Source: Bacteroidota bacterium
GTDB lineage: Bacteria > Bacteroidota > Bacteroidia > Chitinophagales > JADIYW01
Assembly: GCA_016705125.1 (NCBI GenBank)
Contig: JADIYW010000019.1
Span: 1 to 59,829 of the forward strand
Direction: 5' to 3'
DNA length: 59,829 bases
Position 1 is the stretch's first letter, and each line of letters opens with the position of its first letter. Position numbers and translations under genes: made by a program. The notes under the pieces are model-generated. The model was given only the letters and a program-made list of their open reading frames with translations, was not told the DNA's origin and made no database searches. This document shows positions 1-9,219 of this stretch, in pieces.

Positions 1-96
1 TATTTAATCGAAATATAAATTTTTATTTGTTGTAAAAAAGCAATACCATATCTAGTTTTCAGCAGTTTTGCACCACCAAAATAAAGAACTAATAAA

Positions 97-882
97 ATGA
101 AAAAATTAATTAGTCTAACACTTATTTTACTCCTTTCTTGTATTATTAGACAGACAGATAATAATGCTAAAACAGAAGAAGTAAAAGAACAACAGAAATC
201 CGAAACTCAAAATGTTACTAAAAATAATAAGCAATTTTGTTGGAAAGGAAAGTTAAACACAAAGACTAATATTCTCCTTCATTATCAAATTCAAGATGAT
301 TTAATATTTGGAGAGATAAGCTATTTAGATACAAAGGAAAAAAAGCCAATTAGAATTATAGGAACGATTGAAGAAGACAGTTCAATTAGACTTTTAGAAT
401 TTAACAATAAAGGCAACATTACAGGAATTATAACAGGATTTTCAAAAGACGAAGAATTAACTGGAAATTGGTTTTCCCCAAAAACAAAGGAAGAATCATC
501 ATTAAATTTGAACAGAATTGACACAATATTAGAGAACGAAAATATTAAAACAAACCTAGAAAATGTAATTGGCGACTATCATTATCAATATAGTGAAGCT
601 GGTTATCAAGGAGATTTGACAATTAGAAAAGTAAATGCCGACGAAATTTCATTTAGCATCCTTTCGGTAACTGGAGAACCAGGTAGAAATATGGCAATCA
701 TAGAAACGGACACAATAGAAGCTTCTACTGATTTTATTTATAAATTGCCTAACACAGAAAATTGTGAATTTAAAATAAGGATTTTTAAAGATTTTGCTTT
801 TATAAAATACACAGAGGGATTTTGCGAAGGAATATTTGGACATAATGCAACAATAGAGGGTATATTTTACAAACAAAAGTAA
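97..882 (+). CDS. Hypothetical secreted lipoprotein
   Basis: This 261-residue protein begins with a lipoprotein signal: basic MKK, a leucine-rich core, then LLSC with the lipid-accepting Cys near residue 15. A charged, Asn/Lys-rich linker follows, so it is probably anchored to a membrane facing the periplasm or outside. The mature part is rich in alternating beta-type sequence (about residues 46-130 and 155-260), suggesting one or two beta domains. I recognise no family or catalytic motif. It stands alone upstream of a Fic gene, and a weak copy of the island repeat follows its stop. The gene is clear; the function is unknown. Confidence 0.75.
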   Translation: MKKLISLTLILLLSCIIRQTDNNAKTEEVKEQQKSETQNVTKNNKQFCWKGKLNTKTNILLHYQIQDDLIFGEISYLDTKEKKPIRIIGTIEEDSSIRLLEFNNKGNITGIITGFSKDEELTGNWFSPKTKEESSLNLNRIDTILENENIKTNLENVIGDYHYQYSEAGYQGDLTIRKVNADEISFSILSVTGEPGRNMAIIETDTIEASTDFIYKLPNTENCEFKIRIFKDFAFIKYTEGFCEGIFGHNATIEGIFYKQK

Positions 883-1185
883 ATTCAAACACCTTAAGCA
901 TGAAATTTAAACCTTGCCTCTAAATTCTTGGTTTCAGACTACTGTTAATGCGAGGCCTATTTTCTGATGGTTTCTTTTGGTAATTTTAAATATAGTATCT
1001 AAACCATAAGATTTTAATCAAAATAGAAATTTCAAATAAATGAGAGATTTCAAAAACAAATTGATAAATTTGTATCGAAAGGTGAAAATCTAATTATTGT
1101 AATTACCTGATTTTAAATGCTTTATTTTTTTAAAATAGTTAGAAGCCTTGCCGACAAAACAATATCACTTTAATGCAAAAATGAA
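883..1185. other. Intergenic stretch with a degenerate repeat copy
   Basis: No gene is visible in these 303 bases. Around 930-985 the text (actactgttaatgcgaggcc and the T-rich tract after it) resembles the core of the dispersed repeat that follows accessory genes at 11937-12084 and 12942-13089 (actgctgttgaagcgaggcc). The match is partial, so this is at best a decayed copy. Confidence 0.4.
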
Positions 1186-1989
1186 ATGGACTTATTGCCT
1201 ATTGAAGAAATAAAAATTAATCAAGTCAAAATAAATAAAATTGACCACTTGGTAAAGTCGATTTATAGATTAATTATGTATAGCAGAAATCACCTCGATG
1301 ATGATCTTTTAGATGCTTACCTTACCAGCATTCAAGAGCTACAAGAGCTTTTAAGCATAAAAAATGCACAAATGGAAGCTCAAAACGAAGAGGAAGCGGT
1401 GGAATATTTGAAAAACCTAAAAATATCGCTTGGTTTCGTAATTGAAGAAATTATTTTGCACCATAATTTTGAAAAGGAAATCCAACTCTTTCAACTACTT
1501 CGCTTGGTTTCTCCAGAAACAAACGCACTCCACCCAAATCGCTATAGACAAACCTTGGTTCAGATTGGCGCTCATATTTGTCCCGACAAAGAAGAAGTTC
1601 CTAAATTAGTTTCCCAGCTATTTTACCAGATGCAAAGTATTACCAACCCAATTATTAAAGCCATTTATTTTCATCATGAATTAATTAGAATCCATCCATT
1701 TGCAGATGGAAATGGACGGGTAACACGAGTGGCAAAAAACTGGATGTTGATGTATGATTTATATCCACCAATTTTTGTAAATGATGCTCCGCAAAAAACG
1801 GAATATATAACCACACTTTCAAAAAGTTTTAGAGCACTTGATCAATCACCAAATAAATGGAACGAACATACAGAAACATTTTTTGAACTGGAACTAGACC
1901 GTTTATTGGTTAATGCGAATTTACTTTATGAAACGGTAAATAGAATTGGACTAGAGAGAGCAGAAAAGAATAAAAATAATGTAGAATGA
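1186..1989 (+). CDS. Fic family protein
   Basis: Fic proteins transfer AMP or another nucleotide part onto hydroxyl side chains of target proteins. The diagnostic motif HPFADGNGRVTR lies at residues 170-181 of 267, with the catalytic His170, the acidic Asp174 and the phosphate-binding GNGR intact, so it is probably active. The N-terminal 150 residues are helical. I see no clear [S/T]xxxE[G/N] inhibitory motif of the kind present in the second Fic gene of the window. The ATG at 1186 is preferred; a nearby ATG at 1181 is out of frame. The stop overlaps the first possible start of the next frame, but the real downstream start is about 100 bases later. The target is unknown; such genes are often in accessory or toxin-like settings. 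Confidence 0.85.
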   Translation: MDLLPIEEIKINQVKINKIDHLVKSIYRLIMYSRNHLDDDLLDAYLTSIQELQELLSIKNAQMEAQNEEEAVEYLKNLKISLGFVIEEIILHHNFEKEIQLFQLLRLVSPETNALHPNRYRQTLVQIGAHICPDKEEVPKLVSQLFYQMQSITNPIIKAIYFHHELIRIHPFADGNGRVTRVAKNWMLMYDLYPPIFVNDAPQKTEYITTLSKSFRALDQSPNKWNEHTETFFELELDRLLVNANLLYETVNRIGLERAEKNKNNVE

Positions 1990-2087
1990 TCCCATCAAAA
2001 ATTCATGGTATGAAAAAAAAATGGTCTTTTTTGATTCCTTCTTATCGAAAAAAAGTACCCATTATTGAAAAAAAGTTAGAAAATTAC

Positions 2088-2810
2088 ATGAAAAAAGTTT
2101 TCACATTAATAGCCATTATTTTTCTATCTACAACCAGTATTAATGCCCAAAATTTTGAATTGGGCAGTTGGAATATCCTGAATTTAAAATACAACCATAC
2201 TGAAAAACTTAGCTTTTTTGGCGAAGCACAATTACGTTCCTTAAAATTTTACCACAATTTTCACTATTACGAATATAAGGGTGGCATTAATTACAAAGTA
2301 CACAAAAATGTTGGTCTTACATTGGCTGCTGGCAGTTATCAAACCTATAGAGAAGGCGGCAATTTTGTAACACCAAAAAACAATAATGAATTTAGGCTTT
2401 GGCCACAGATAATCCTTTTTCAATCCATTGGCAAGGTTAAAATTGAACAACGTTATCGAGCAGAATTTAGATTTACTAGTAATGGCTATCGCAATAGATT
2501 TAGGTATAGACTTGGAATTTCATATCCATTTGGCAAAGAAAAAAATGATTACAAACCTTTCCAAATTAGTGTAAGCGATGAAGTTTTTTTTACAAATAAG
2601 GAGCCTTATTTTGAACGAAACAGGTTTTTAGTTGCCCTTAATTACAAACCAATGAAAGCCGCCACTATACAGTTGGGCTATTTGCATCAATTCGATTATA
2701 AAATTAGTGATGAAATAGGTCGAGACTTTATTGTAATAGGTTTTTACTATGATTTATTCAGGAAATCAAATTCAAAACAAGAGCCAGATAGAGATATTAA
2801 AGACAATTGA
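2088..2810 (+). CDS. DUF2490 outer-membrane-like protein
   Basis: The frame opens at 1986, but the ATG at 2088 is chosen because it starts a classic signal peptide (MKKVFTLIAIIFLSTTSINAQ) with cleavage after Ala-Gln. The 240-residue product is built of amphipathic beta strands rich in Tyr, Phe and Arg, with repeated strand-turn units (for example WNILNLKYNHTEKLSFFGEA and RYRAEFRFTSNGYRNRFRYR). This matches the DUF2490 family, small predicted beta-barrels common in Bacteroidota. It has no catalytic motif and probably sits in the outer membrane. It follows the Fic gene closely, but the long leader suggests it need not be co-translated. The biochemical role is unknown. Confidence 0.75.
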   Translation: MKKVFTLIAIIFLSTTSINAQNFELGSWNILNLKYNHTEKLSFFGEAQLRSLKFYHNFHYYEYKGGINYKVHKNVGLTLAAGSYQTYREGGNFVTPKNNNEFRLWPQIILFQSIGKVKIEQRYRAEFRFTSNGYRNRFRYRLGISYPFGKEKNDYKPFQISVSDEVFFTNKEPYFERNRFLVALNYKPMKAATIQLGYLHQFDYKISDEIGRDFIVIGFYYDLFRKSNSKQEPDRDIKDN

Positions 2811-3083
2811 CAAAGCAAAATCGCCATCCACCAAGTTGCAAATTTTAAATAATTTTAAATCGAAATAAATTGGGTTTAAAACATAGAAAGGGAAATTGAA
2901 TTTTATTTTTACCGAAGACCTAAATACTATAGTTTTAAGGAATACAAAAAGGTGGCCTATTAAAAAGATAAATCGAAGAAAAAGAATTAATTTTGGTTTT
3001 AATTTTTTAAGCAGAATATTTATTTTAAGTTAAAAGGAAAAAACGGCTTTAAACATTTTTTAAATTAGAAATAGGAAAAAATT

Positions 3084-3965
3084 ATGGAAAATGAATTAAT
3101 TAGTAAATCAATTCCCGCAGTGGCACTTCTAGTTATAGGAATCATTGAGGCTATTGGAGGTTTATATTTTAATGATAAAAGAAGTAAAAATGATTGGACA
3201 ATTGAATTAATCAGTCTATTTACTTTGCCAACACTTGTGCAGCCTGCTATTTTTATGCTTACCTTATGGATAGGTAAAAATTATTTTGCTCCATACGAAG
3301 ACTACTTTGTAAATTCAGCAATTGGTTGGCAGATTTTAGCTTTTTTGATATTAGATGATATGACGCAGTACTTTTGGCACCGACTGTCGCATTCTAATCG
3401 TATGATGTGGAAATTGCACAGGCCCCATCATGTTGTGGAAGAAATGGGCGTACTTGTAACCTATAGAAACGCCATTTTATATTATGCACTAATGCCTGGT
3501 ATTTGGTTTTCAGCTTGCCTAATTTTTTTAGGAATGGGATATGTTTATTTATTCTATTTGCCAATCAAGTTAGTCATTATTTTACTTGCACACAGCGAAA
3601 CTAAATGGGATAGATTTTTATATAAATACAAATTCTTAAATCCTATAGCGTGGTTAGTTGAAAGAGTAATTTCCACACCATGCACCCATTTTGCCCATCA
3701 TGGACTTACTGCTGAAGATGGTCTTTCTCATCCAAATGGGAATTATGGCAACTTGCTTTTTATTTGGGATATCATTTTTGGAACCGCCAAAATAACCAGA
3801 AAATATCCTACAAAATTTGGGGCTTGGAATCAAATAAAGGAGCCATGGTATGTGCAATTGTTGTTTCCGCTTATTCGATCCGAAAGGCCAGAAAGTGAAT
3901 TGCATTCTTTGAGAACCAAAAACGACTACGATCCATCCATTGATTATAAGGAATTTGATAGTTAG
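3084..3965 (+). CDS. Sterol desaturase / fatty acid hydroxylase family protein
   Basis: This is a 293-residue integral membrane protein with the histidine clusters of the di-iron fatty acid hydroxylase superfamily: HRLSH at residues 99-103, HRPHH at 112-116 and HFAHHG near 203-208. These ligate two irons that activate oxygen for C-H hydroxylation or desaturation of lipids. Hydrophobic segments lie near residues 8-25, 40-65, 78-92 and 130-170. The length is typical of the family. The substrate (sterol, fatty acid, carotenoid or sphingoid chain) cannot be read from sequence. It has its own upstream gap of about 270 bases and no obvious operon partner. Confidence 0.88.
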   Translation: MENELISKSIPAVALLVIGIIEAIGGLYFNDKRSKNDWTIELISLFTLPTLVQPAIFMLTLWIGKNYFAPYEDYFVNSAIGWQILAFLILDDMTQYFWHRLSHSNRMMWKLHRPHHVVEEMGVLVTYRNAILYYALMPGIWFSACLIFLGMGYVYLFYLPIKLVIILLAHSETKWDRFLYKYKFLNPIAWLVERVISTPCTHFAHHGLTAEDGLSHPNGNYGNLLFIWDIIFGTAKITRKYPTKFGAWNQIKEPWYVQLLFPLIRSERPESELHSLRTKNDYDPSIDYKEFDS

Positions 3966-4024
3966 CAGAGAAAGGTTTTGTATGCTGAAACGATTTGATT
4001 TTTAAAAAAAAAAGGGAAATTACC

Positions 4025-4102
4025 ATGAGAAAATACAATATTTTAGTGCTGTTATTTTTTCAAGTTTTTGGAAGTTGTAACGAAAAGGAGATTAAAAAAT
4101 AA
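4025..4102 (+). pseudogene. Lipoprotein signal-peptide remnant
   Basis: A 25-codon frame reads as a lipoprotein leader (MRKYNILVLLFFQVFGSC) followed by NEKEIKK and a stop. It has a good lipobox (VFGSC) but almost no mature part. It is either a very small lysis-type lipoprotein or, more likely, the 5' stump of a lost lipoprotein gene. An A-rich, GGGAAA-containing stretch lies just upstream and could serve as a ribosome site. Confidence 0.4.
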
Positions 4103-4156
4103 TGCAAAAGCTAAAATTTGAATTCAAAAACCACACCAAAGCCCTTCTTATAGCAT

Positions 4157-5050
4157 TCAACTTCTAACCACCTTACTCTTATTCACCAAATAAACGCCCA
4201 TAAATATTAGGCTTGCTGCTATGATTTTTATTTTATCCAAACTGTCTTTTTTAAGCAGTATGGAAAACAAGGTGGCAAATACCGGCTGCAAATAAATAAA
4301 TATGCCAACTAAAGAGGGGTTTGCTTTGGAAAGTGCATAAGCATTTAACAGATATACCGAAAAAGTAGCACCGAGTATTACATAGGCAATTTTAATCCAA
4401 ATAATATTTGGAATGATTTGCCATTCCGTTGTAAATAATCCACTATAGGCAAATGGAAGCACCATAAAAAAAGCGATAAGAAAAAACCATTTCATCAGAA
4501 ATAGGGGACTGTATTTGCCTATTAATGGCTTTGAAAAAACCAAGTAAAGCGCAAAAGACAAGGCATTTAAAAAGATAAAAAAATCGCCTTTTGAAAAACG
4601 AATATTAAAAACACCACCCTTCGAATTTGAGGCTATAATCAAAAATGCACCTACAAATCCTAATATAATACCCAAAAGATTGATACCTATCCATTTTTCT
4701 TTTCCAAAAAATGTAGAAAACAAAAACACGAGTATTGGCACTAAAATCATCAAAAGTGCCGCATTTATTGGCGTAGTAAGGCTAAGTCCTTTGAAAAAAG
4801 TCAGTTGGTTGAATGCAGCACCCAAAAATGCACAAAAAATAATTAATGGAATATCGTTGGTATGTATGCGTTCTTTTTTGAAAAAAATCCCGATTATCCA
4901 AAATAAAATGGTACATACAAATAATCGGAGTGCGATAAATGTGGAAGAGGAAAGATAAAGCGGCATTACATCTTTGGCAATAATATAATTCAAGCCATAC
5001 AACAAGCTTACCATAAGTAAGGCCCAATAAACACTAGGATTGGATTTCAT
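4157..5050 (-). CDS. EamA/DMT family transporter
   Basis: The 297-residue product has about ten hydrophobic helices in two EamA halves, the layout of drug/metabolite transporters that export amino acids, metabolites or drugs across the inner membrane. The N-terminal half starts with YWALLMVSLLYGLNYIIAKD. The second half contains the usual signature (NAYALSKANPSLVGIFIYLQ, then PVFATLFSILL). Length is normal and no frame break is seen. It is downstream of the TolB/BamA-like gene on the same strand with only about 7 bases between, so it may be co-transcribed. The substrate is not predictable. Confidence 0.88.
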   Translation of the reverse strand: MKSNPSVYWALLMVSLLYGLNYIIAKDVMPLYLSSSTFIALRLFVCTILFWIIGIFFKKERIHTNDIPLIIFCAFLGAAFNQLTFFKGLSLTTPINAALLMILVPILVFLFSTFFGKEKWIGINLLGIILGFVGAFLIIASNSKGGVFNIRFSKGDFFIFLNALSFALYLVFSKPLIGKYSPLFLMKWFFLIAFFMVLPFAYSGLFTTEWQIIPNIIWIKIAYVILGATFSVYLLNAYALSKANPSLVGIFIYLQPVFATLFSILLKKDSLDKIKIIAASLIFMGVYLVNKSKVVRS

Positions 5051-5057
5051 GGAGCGT

Positions 5058-6608
5058 CTAAAAATCTTTACTCAACGAAAGATACCAGAGTGGTTTTGGG
5101 TTCACTGCCGATTGTCCATCTTTGCCCCATCCCGCATCTACTCTAAAGAAATAACCCAATAAAGTAGTTCTGAATCCGCCTCCGAAACCAAAAACGGTCG
5201 GATTTCTAAAATAATTTACGGTTACTACCACCGGATTGGTTCCATTATTTGCACCTGGAGATATAATTTCTGTGCTAAATGGGTTTTCTTCTGCAAAAGG
5301 AGTAAGTCCTTTATAAGCACTTCCAATATCAAAAAATCCTACTATTTGAAAATTGTTTAGGAACGGAGATTTTAAAGGTTTTTTGGCCAAATAGGAAAAT
5401 AAAGGCACTCGTAATTCGCTATTGATAACCATAAAACTATTGCCATTTCTGGTATTAATCGGAAATCCACGCATATTAGTTGCAATGGCCTGAAAAGCGT
5501 AATTGTTGTTTTGATCTACAGGAATCGTATTGTCAAATTTTGGATTTATCCAACTATCCACACCACCCAAATAGTAGGCAATTTTTCTCTGCCCAAAGGA
5601 GGAAGCACCCGATATTCTATTGGCCCAAAGTATGTTTTTGTGTAAAATAAAATAATGCCTTACATCGTATCCAATATTATACAAATTGGCGCGTTTCTCG
5701 CTAAAGTTTCTAAAATATTCAAAAAACATTTTATACCGAAAACCATCTCTGATATTCATTTGTACTTCTTTTGATTTGTCATGCACAAATTCCAATCGAG
5801 CGGAACCCCAATTTTCTCTTATATCGTTTGTTCTATTTTCGGTCTGTTGGTCGGTAAGCGATACAATTCCTTTATCATTTCTAAAACCAATACTTCCTTT
5901 GATTGCCTTGGTAATATCGATTGGATAGGAAGCGCCAATTTCGGCGTAATTGGATTTTAATTTTGCATTCAATACACCAAATGGATTGGCAGGGTCGGCA
6001 AATTGTACCTGATCAGATTTCCTGTAAAATAGAAACCGGTAATCTAGTCTGTGTTTTAGGTTGGAGTAACTCACAAACTCTTCAGAGCCTGCAAAACTTG
6101 ATGGAATCCGCAATCCACCTACAATTCGGTGGTCTTCCATTATATCTGTAATTCCGAACGTAATCATTCCATTTAAATCTGGATAATTAAAAACAGGACC
6201 TGAAATATTGAAATTGGTATAATTTTGAAAGGCAAGACTATTGTCCAAAGAGGTTACAAGGTAATTAGAGGTAAATCGTGCTTTATAAGGAACCGCCAAA
6301 ACGGGATTAAATTTTTGACCCTGAATCGAAGGAACTGACGTTGTGTTGAGCCCAATTCCTTCAAAACCGATTATCCTATTTGAAGAATCCGCATTATTGA
6401 TATTTATGGAATAACCATACTGTGTATCGAATTGATATTTTGTTTTTTCGTTAAACAATGAATCCATAGATTGCTTCAAATCAATTAACTCGGTATTGTT
6501 TTGTTGCTGGTTTGAATTGGGTGCACTTGTATTTTGATTGGCACTCAATTTTTCAAAACCTTTTTCAACCCTGAACGAAGTTTCTATAGGCTCTTGGGTT
6601 TGATTTGA
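5058..6608 (-). CDS. C-terminal outer-membrane barrel half of a TolB/BamA-like protein (frame-broken)
   Basis: This half has strand-rich, aromatic-ending repeats and a final stretch resembling Omp85/BamA barrels (GFFDIGSAYKGLTPFAEENP, then FGFGGGFRTTLLGYFFRVDA near the C terminus, ending in LSKDF). It reads open from about 6608 but has no good start: the first usable one is a TTG at 6548, and the sequence before it (ETSFRVEKGFEKL) also looks coding. The upstream half ends at 6565 in another frame. Together they give about 1150 residues, the size of the Bacteroidota TolB-like proteins that end in a barrel. I read the pair as one gene split by one extra base in the A5 run at 6608-6612. Confidence 0.7.
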   Translation of the reverse strand, partial: SNQTQEPIETSFRVEKGFEKLSANQNTSAPNSNQQQNNTELIDLKQSMDSLFNEKTKYQFDTQYGYSININNADSSNRIIGFEGIGLNTTSVPSIQGQKFNPVLAVPYKARFTSNYLVTSLDNSLAFQNYTNFNISGPVFNYPDLNGMITFGITDIMEDHRIVGGLRIPSSFAGSEEFVSYSNLKHRLDYRFLFYRKSDQVQFADPANPFGVLNAKLKSNYAEIGASYPIDITKAIKGSIGFRNDKGIVSLTDQQTENRTNDIRENWGSARLEFVHDKSKEVQMNIRDGFRYKMFFEYFRNFSEKRANLYNIGYDVRHYFILHKNILWANRISGASSFGQRKIAYYLGGVDSWINPKFDNTIPVDQNNNYAFQAIATNMRGFPINTRNGNSFMVINSELRVPLFSYLAKKPLKSPFLNNFQIVGFFDIGSAYKGLTPFAEENPFSTEIISPGANNGTNPVVVTVNYFRNPTVFGFGGGFRTTLLGYFFRVDAGWGKDGQSAVNPKPLWYLSLSKDF

Positions 6609-8505
6609 AAAATGGCGTTTTGCTCAAAAATACCTTTTGTTTTCCCTTTTCGTTGAAAACGACTAAACTGGCACTGTTTCGAGTGGCAGCAGCTTGTTGC
6701 TGAATACTCTTTTTAAAATCTGTACAGTTTCCTTTTATACCAATTTCTTTATAAATAGGTTGCCCAATTTTAATCAGCTTGGTGGAGTCAAAATCGAATC
6801 CATCCGCATCAACAATATCGCCATTTTGTGTGGCCCATACCGAATCCATTCTGATCATTTCTGTGGCTAAAGAAAGCTCATATTGATTGAAAATTCCATT
6901 TTCATCACTCAAATAGCCAATTTTTCCATTGCCAAATACGATGGGTGCTTTTTCATTCCCAAACGGCGTTTTTGTTAACCTCGATAAGGAATTGCCTCTT
7001 TTCTTTAAGTTATAAAAAAACAAATCAAATGTACCAATCGGCAGTGCAGTATCCAAAGGCAATTGCAAAAGGGTATCTGTATTTCTGTTGGAAACAAACA
7101 AAACACCTTCGACTCCATTTGTATTTACGTATGTAGGTTGGAGGTCATCCCAAAAATCGTTGGTAATGGGTATGTTTCTTCCCGAATTTAGGGAAAATAA
7201 ATAAATGTCTGTTTTGCCATTCAATTGTGCGCTAAATAAAATGTCATTTGAATTGCCAGTAAAACTAAAATCGTTGATTCTTTGGAAATTGTCTAAGCGA
7301 TGTTTGGTTACTTTTTTCGTTTCCAAGTCATACTGCAAAAACTTAATTTTATCTCTTCTTTCATAACAAATACCCAATGTTCCGCCATTTTGCGAGAATG
7401 CGATTTGTGGATACGAATTATCATGCGGATAATTGTCTGACTTGAAACCACCACGCAGAATTTTCTTTTTCTTTCCTGTTTCTACTTTTTTTACAAATAA
7501 TTTAAAAGCACCGCCATCATGCGTTGCATAGGCTATATTAGTGGCGTCGGGTGAAAGTATAATGGGCGTGATTGTTCTTTTTTTGCGTGTTTTTATTTTT
7601 ATTTCTCCTTCAGCTGGCAAGGGGTTTTTATTGTCAATATCCAATTTTTTTCGCTCCAAATAGAATGTTGCCCATTCGAGTTCCAGATTTTCCTGACTCG
7701 TACCCAACACAAATCCAAACCCACTAAAAGAGGCTTTGTTGATTCTTGTCAGATAAATAACGTCTTTAAGTGCCTCTTTTCCATATTTTTTTTCAATAAA
7801 ATACCACATCGAGTGCCCAGCAAGGGATGGATTGGTTTGCGAAAATTTTTTAAATTTTAAGTTTGGATTTTTTTCAAAATGATCTCTTAGTTCCTCATCT
7901 AAATCCGTATTCCAAGGCTCAGCTGTATATTGTATTAAACCTTCGGAAAACCAAGGTGGCAAGTTGCCAAATATCGTATTTTGTAGTATTTCTTGGATAG
8001 TACTGCCCGACATCATGGAGGCTATAAAAATGCGGGCAAGTCCTTCATTTAAGTCTTTGTATAAGTGATTGTGGTTGCCATCGAAATACAAAAACAATTT
8101 ATTGCCAATTATTTTGTTGTTACCACCCAAATTATAGGTTTCATTGCCCAAGCCCACATTGGTTTGTGCCAAATCGGTAATATCATTATAAATTAAAAGT
8201 TCTATTTGGTTGCTTAATTTATAATTTAGTTGTTCTTCGAGCTTTAACACCTGCTCTTCGGCTGCCATAATCACAAATTTTGCAATATTCTGTCCGCCTG
8301 GGTAATAGTAGGTTGTAAAATTATCTGTATCGTAATATTGCCATTCAAAATCGTGGTACTGAACCCTATTTTGACCAAATTGCACCTGTGTGCCTTGCCC
8401 TTGCCCCATCGATTGGGTTGAGAAAGCAATACATAAAAGCATAATCCACCCAAAAATGAAAGAAAAACTAGGTTTAAAATTTATTGAAACTTTGCTTATC
8501 ACCAC
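6565..8505 (-). CDS. N-terminal TolB-propeller half of a TolB/BamA-like protein
   Basis: The product starts with a signal peptide (membrane stretch to about residue 34). A peptidase-MA-like region follows, with NEGLARIFIASMMSG and PPWFSEGLIQYTAEPW near residues 150-200. A WD40-like TolB beta-propeller covers about residues 300-580 (repeats such as ILSPDATNIAYATHDGGAFK). These surface or periplasmic proteins are widespread in Bacteroidota and usually annotated as translocation protein TolB. Translation stops at 6565 just after FFKSNPRAYRNFVQG, where homologous sequence seems to continue in the neighbouring frame. It is transcribed from a TAATTTTG box 20 bases upstream. Function is probably envelope related; not proven. 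Confidence 0.75.
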   Translation of the reverse strand: MVISKVSINFKPSFSFIFGWIMLLCIAFSTQSMGQGQGTQVQFGQNRVQYHDFEWQYYDTDNFTTYYYPGGQNIAKFVIMAAEEQVLKLEEQLNYKLSNQIELLIYNDITDLAQTNVGLGNETYNLGGNNKIIGNKLFLYFDGNHNHLYKDLNEGLARIFIASMMSGSTIQEILQNTIFGNLPPWFSEGLIQYTAEPWNTDLDEELRDHFEKNPNLKFKKFSQTNPSLAGHSMWYFIEKKYGKEALKDVIYLTRINKASFSGFGFVLGTSQENLELEWATFYLERKKLDIDNKNPLPAEGEIKIKTRKKRTITPIILSPDATNIAYATHDGGAFKLFVKKVETGKKKKILRGGFKSDNYPHDNSYPQIAFSQNGGTLGICYERRDKIKFLQYDLETKKVTKHRLDNFQRINDFSFTGNSNDILFSAQLNGKTDIYLFSLNSGRNIPITNDFWDDLQPTYVNTNGVEGVLFVSNRNTDTLLQLPLDTALPIGTFDLFFYNLKKRGNSLSRLTKTPFGNEKAPIVFGNGKIGYLSDENGIFNQYELSLATEMIRMDSVWATQNGDIVDADGFDFDSTKLIKIGQPIYKEIGIKGNCTDFKKSIQQQAAATRNSASLVVFNEKGKQKVFLSKTPFFKSNPRAYRNFVQG

Positions 8506-8524
8506 AATTATTATCTTATTTTTA

Positions 8525-8532
8525 CAAAATTA
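8525..8532 (-). promoter_or_regulatory. Bacteroidota -7 box (TAATTTTG)
   Basis: Read on the minus strand, TAATTTTG matches the Bacteroidota -7 consensus TAnnTTTG and lies 20 bases before the ATG of the TolB-like gene. No convincing -33 TTG was located, so this is a motif match only. Confidence 0.4.
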
Positions 8533-8559
8533 ATCTAATATAGCAATTTTAAAAAGAAT

Positions 8560-9198
8560 ATGACAACTATTAAATCATTCTGTTTCGGTCCATTTAGCGA
8601 AAATACCTATTTATTAATAAATGAAGACAAAAAATGTTGGATAATCGACCCTGGATTCTATGGTCAGAATGAACGGAATTTATTCGTAAACTACCTGGAA
8701 CAGAACGAAATCCAACCTGTCAGGTTGCTAAATACCCATTGCCATTTAGACCATATTTTTGGAAATGATTTTTTGAGAAAAAAATATAACCTCGACTTGG
8801 AAATCCATCAGCTCGAAATACCAATTTTGGCGGCAGCACCGCAGATAGGCAGAATGTATGGCGTGCCCTTAGATGAACAAAAACCAGCCGATTTATTCAT
8901 TGAAGACAATGCCGTTTTAGATTTTTTTGGTACCCAAATCAATGTTTTTCTTACACCAGGCCATTCGCCTGGCAGCATTTGTTTTTACAATAAAAAAGAG
9001 CAATTTATAATAGTTGGAGATGTTTTATTTAATGGAAGTATTGGTCGAACCGACTTGCCCGGTGGCGATTATGATACTTTGATTTCGAGTATAAAAAATA
9101 GATTACTTGTTTTGGATGATGAGGTAGTGGTTTATAACGGACATGGTCCAAAAACAACAATTGGGAACGAAAGAAGAAATAATCCGTTTTTGAATTAA
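8560..9198 (+). CDS. MBL-fold metallo-hydrolase (glyoxalase II-like)
   Basis: This 212-residue protein carries the metallo-beta-lactamase signature THCHLDH near residues 64-70, a second metal region GHSPGSICFY near 135 and a late GHGPKT near 193. These are the ligands of the two-metal hydrolytic site. Family members include glyoxalase II-type thiolesterases and persulfide dioxygenases; the short length without the glyoxalase II C-terminal domain fits the general YcbL-like hydrolase class. It is cytosolic, with no signal peptide. It is followed 21 bases later by an alpha/beta hydrolase on the same strand, a probable two-gene unit. Confidence 0.88.
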   Translation: MTTIKSFCFGPFSENTYLLINEDKKCWIIDPGFYGQNERNLFVNYLEQNEIQPVRLLNTHCHLDHIFGNDFLRKKYNLDLEIHQLEIPILAAAPQIGRMYGVPLDEQKPADLFIEDNAVLDFFGTQINVFLTPGHSPGSICFYNKKEQFIIVGDVLFNGSIGRTDLPGGDYDTLISSIKNRLLVLDDEVVVYNGHGPKTTIGNERRNNPFLN

Positions 9199-9219
9199 TA
9201 ATTTCCTTATTTTAACCGA

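Noticed and set aside
6560..6615. Programmed -1 frameshift joining the TolB and barrel halves
   Set aside because: The site reads A-TTT-TTC, not a strong X-XXY-YYZ slippery heptamer, and no clear downstream structure was seen; an indel is simpler.
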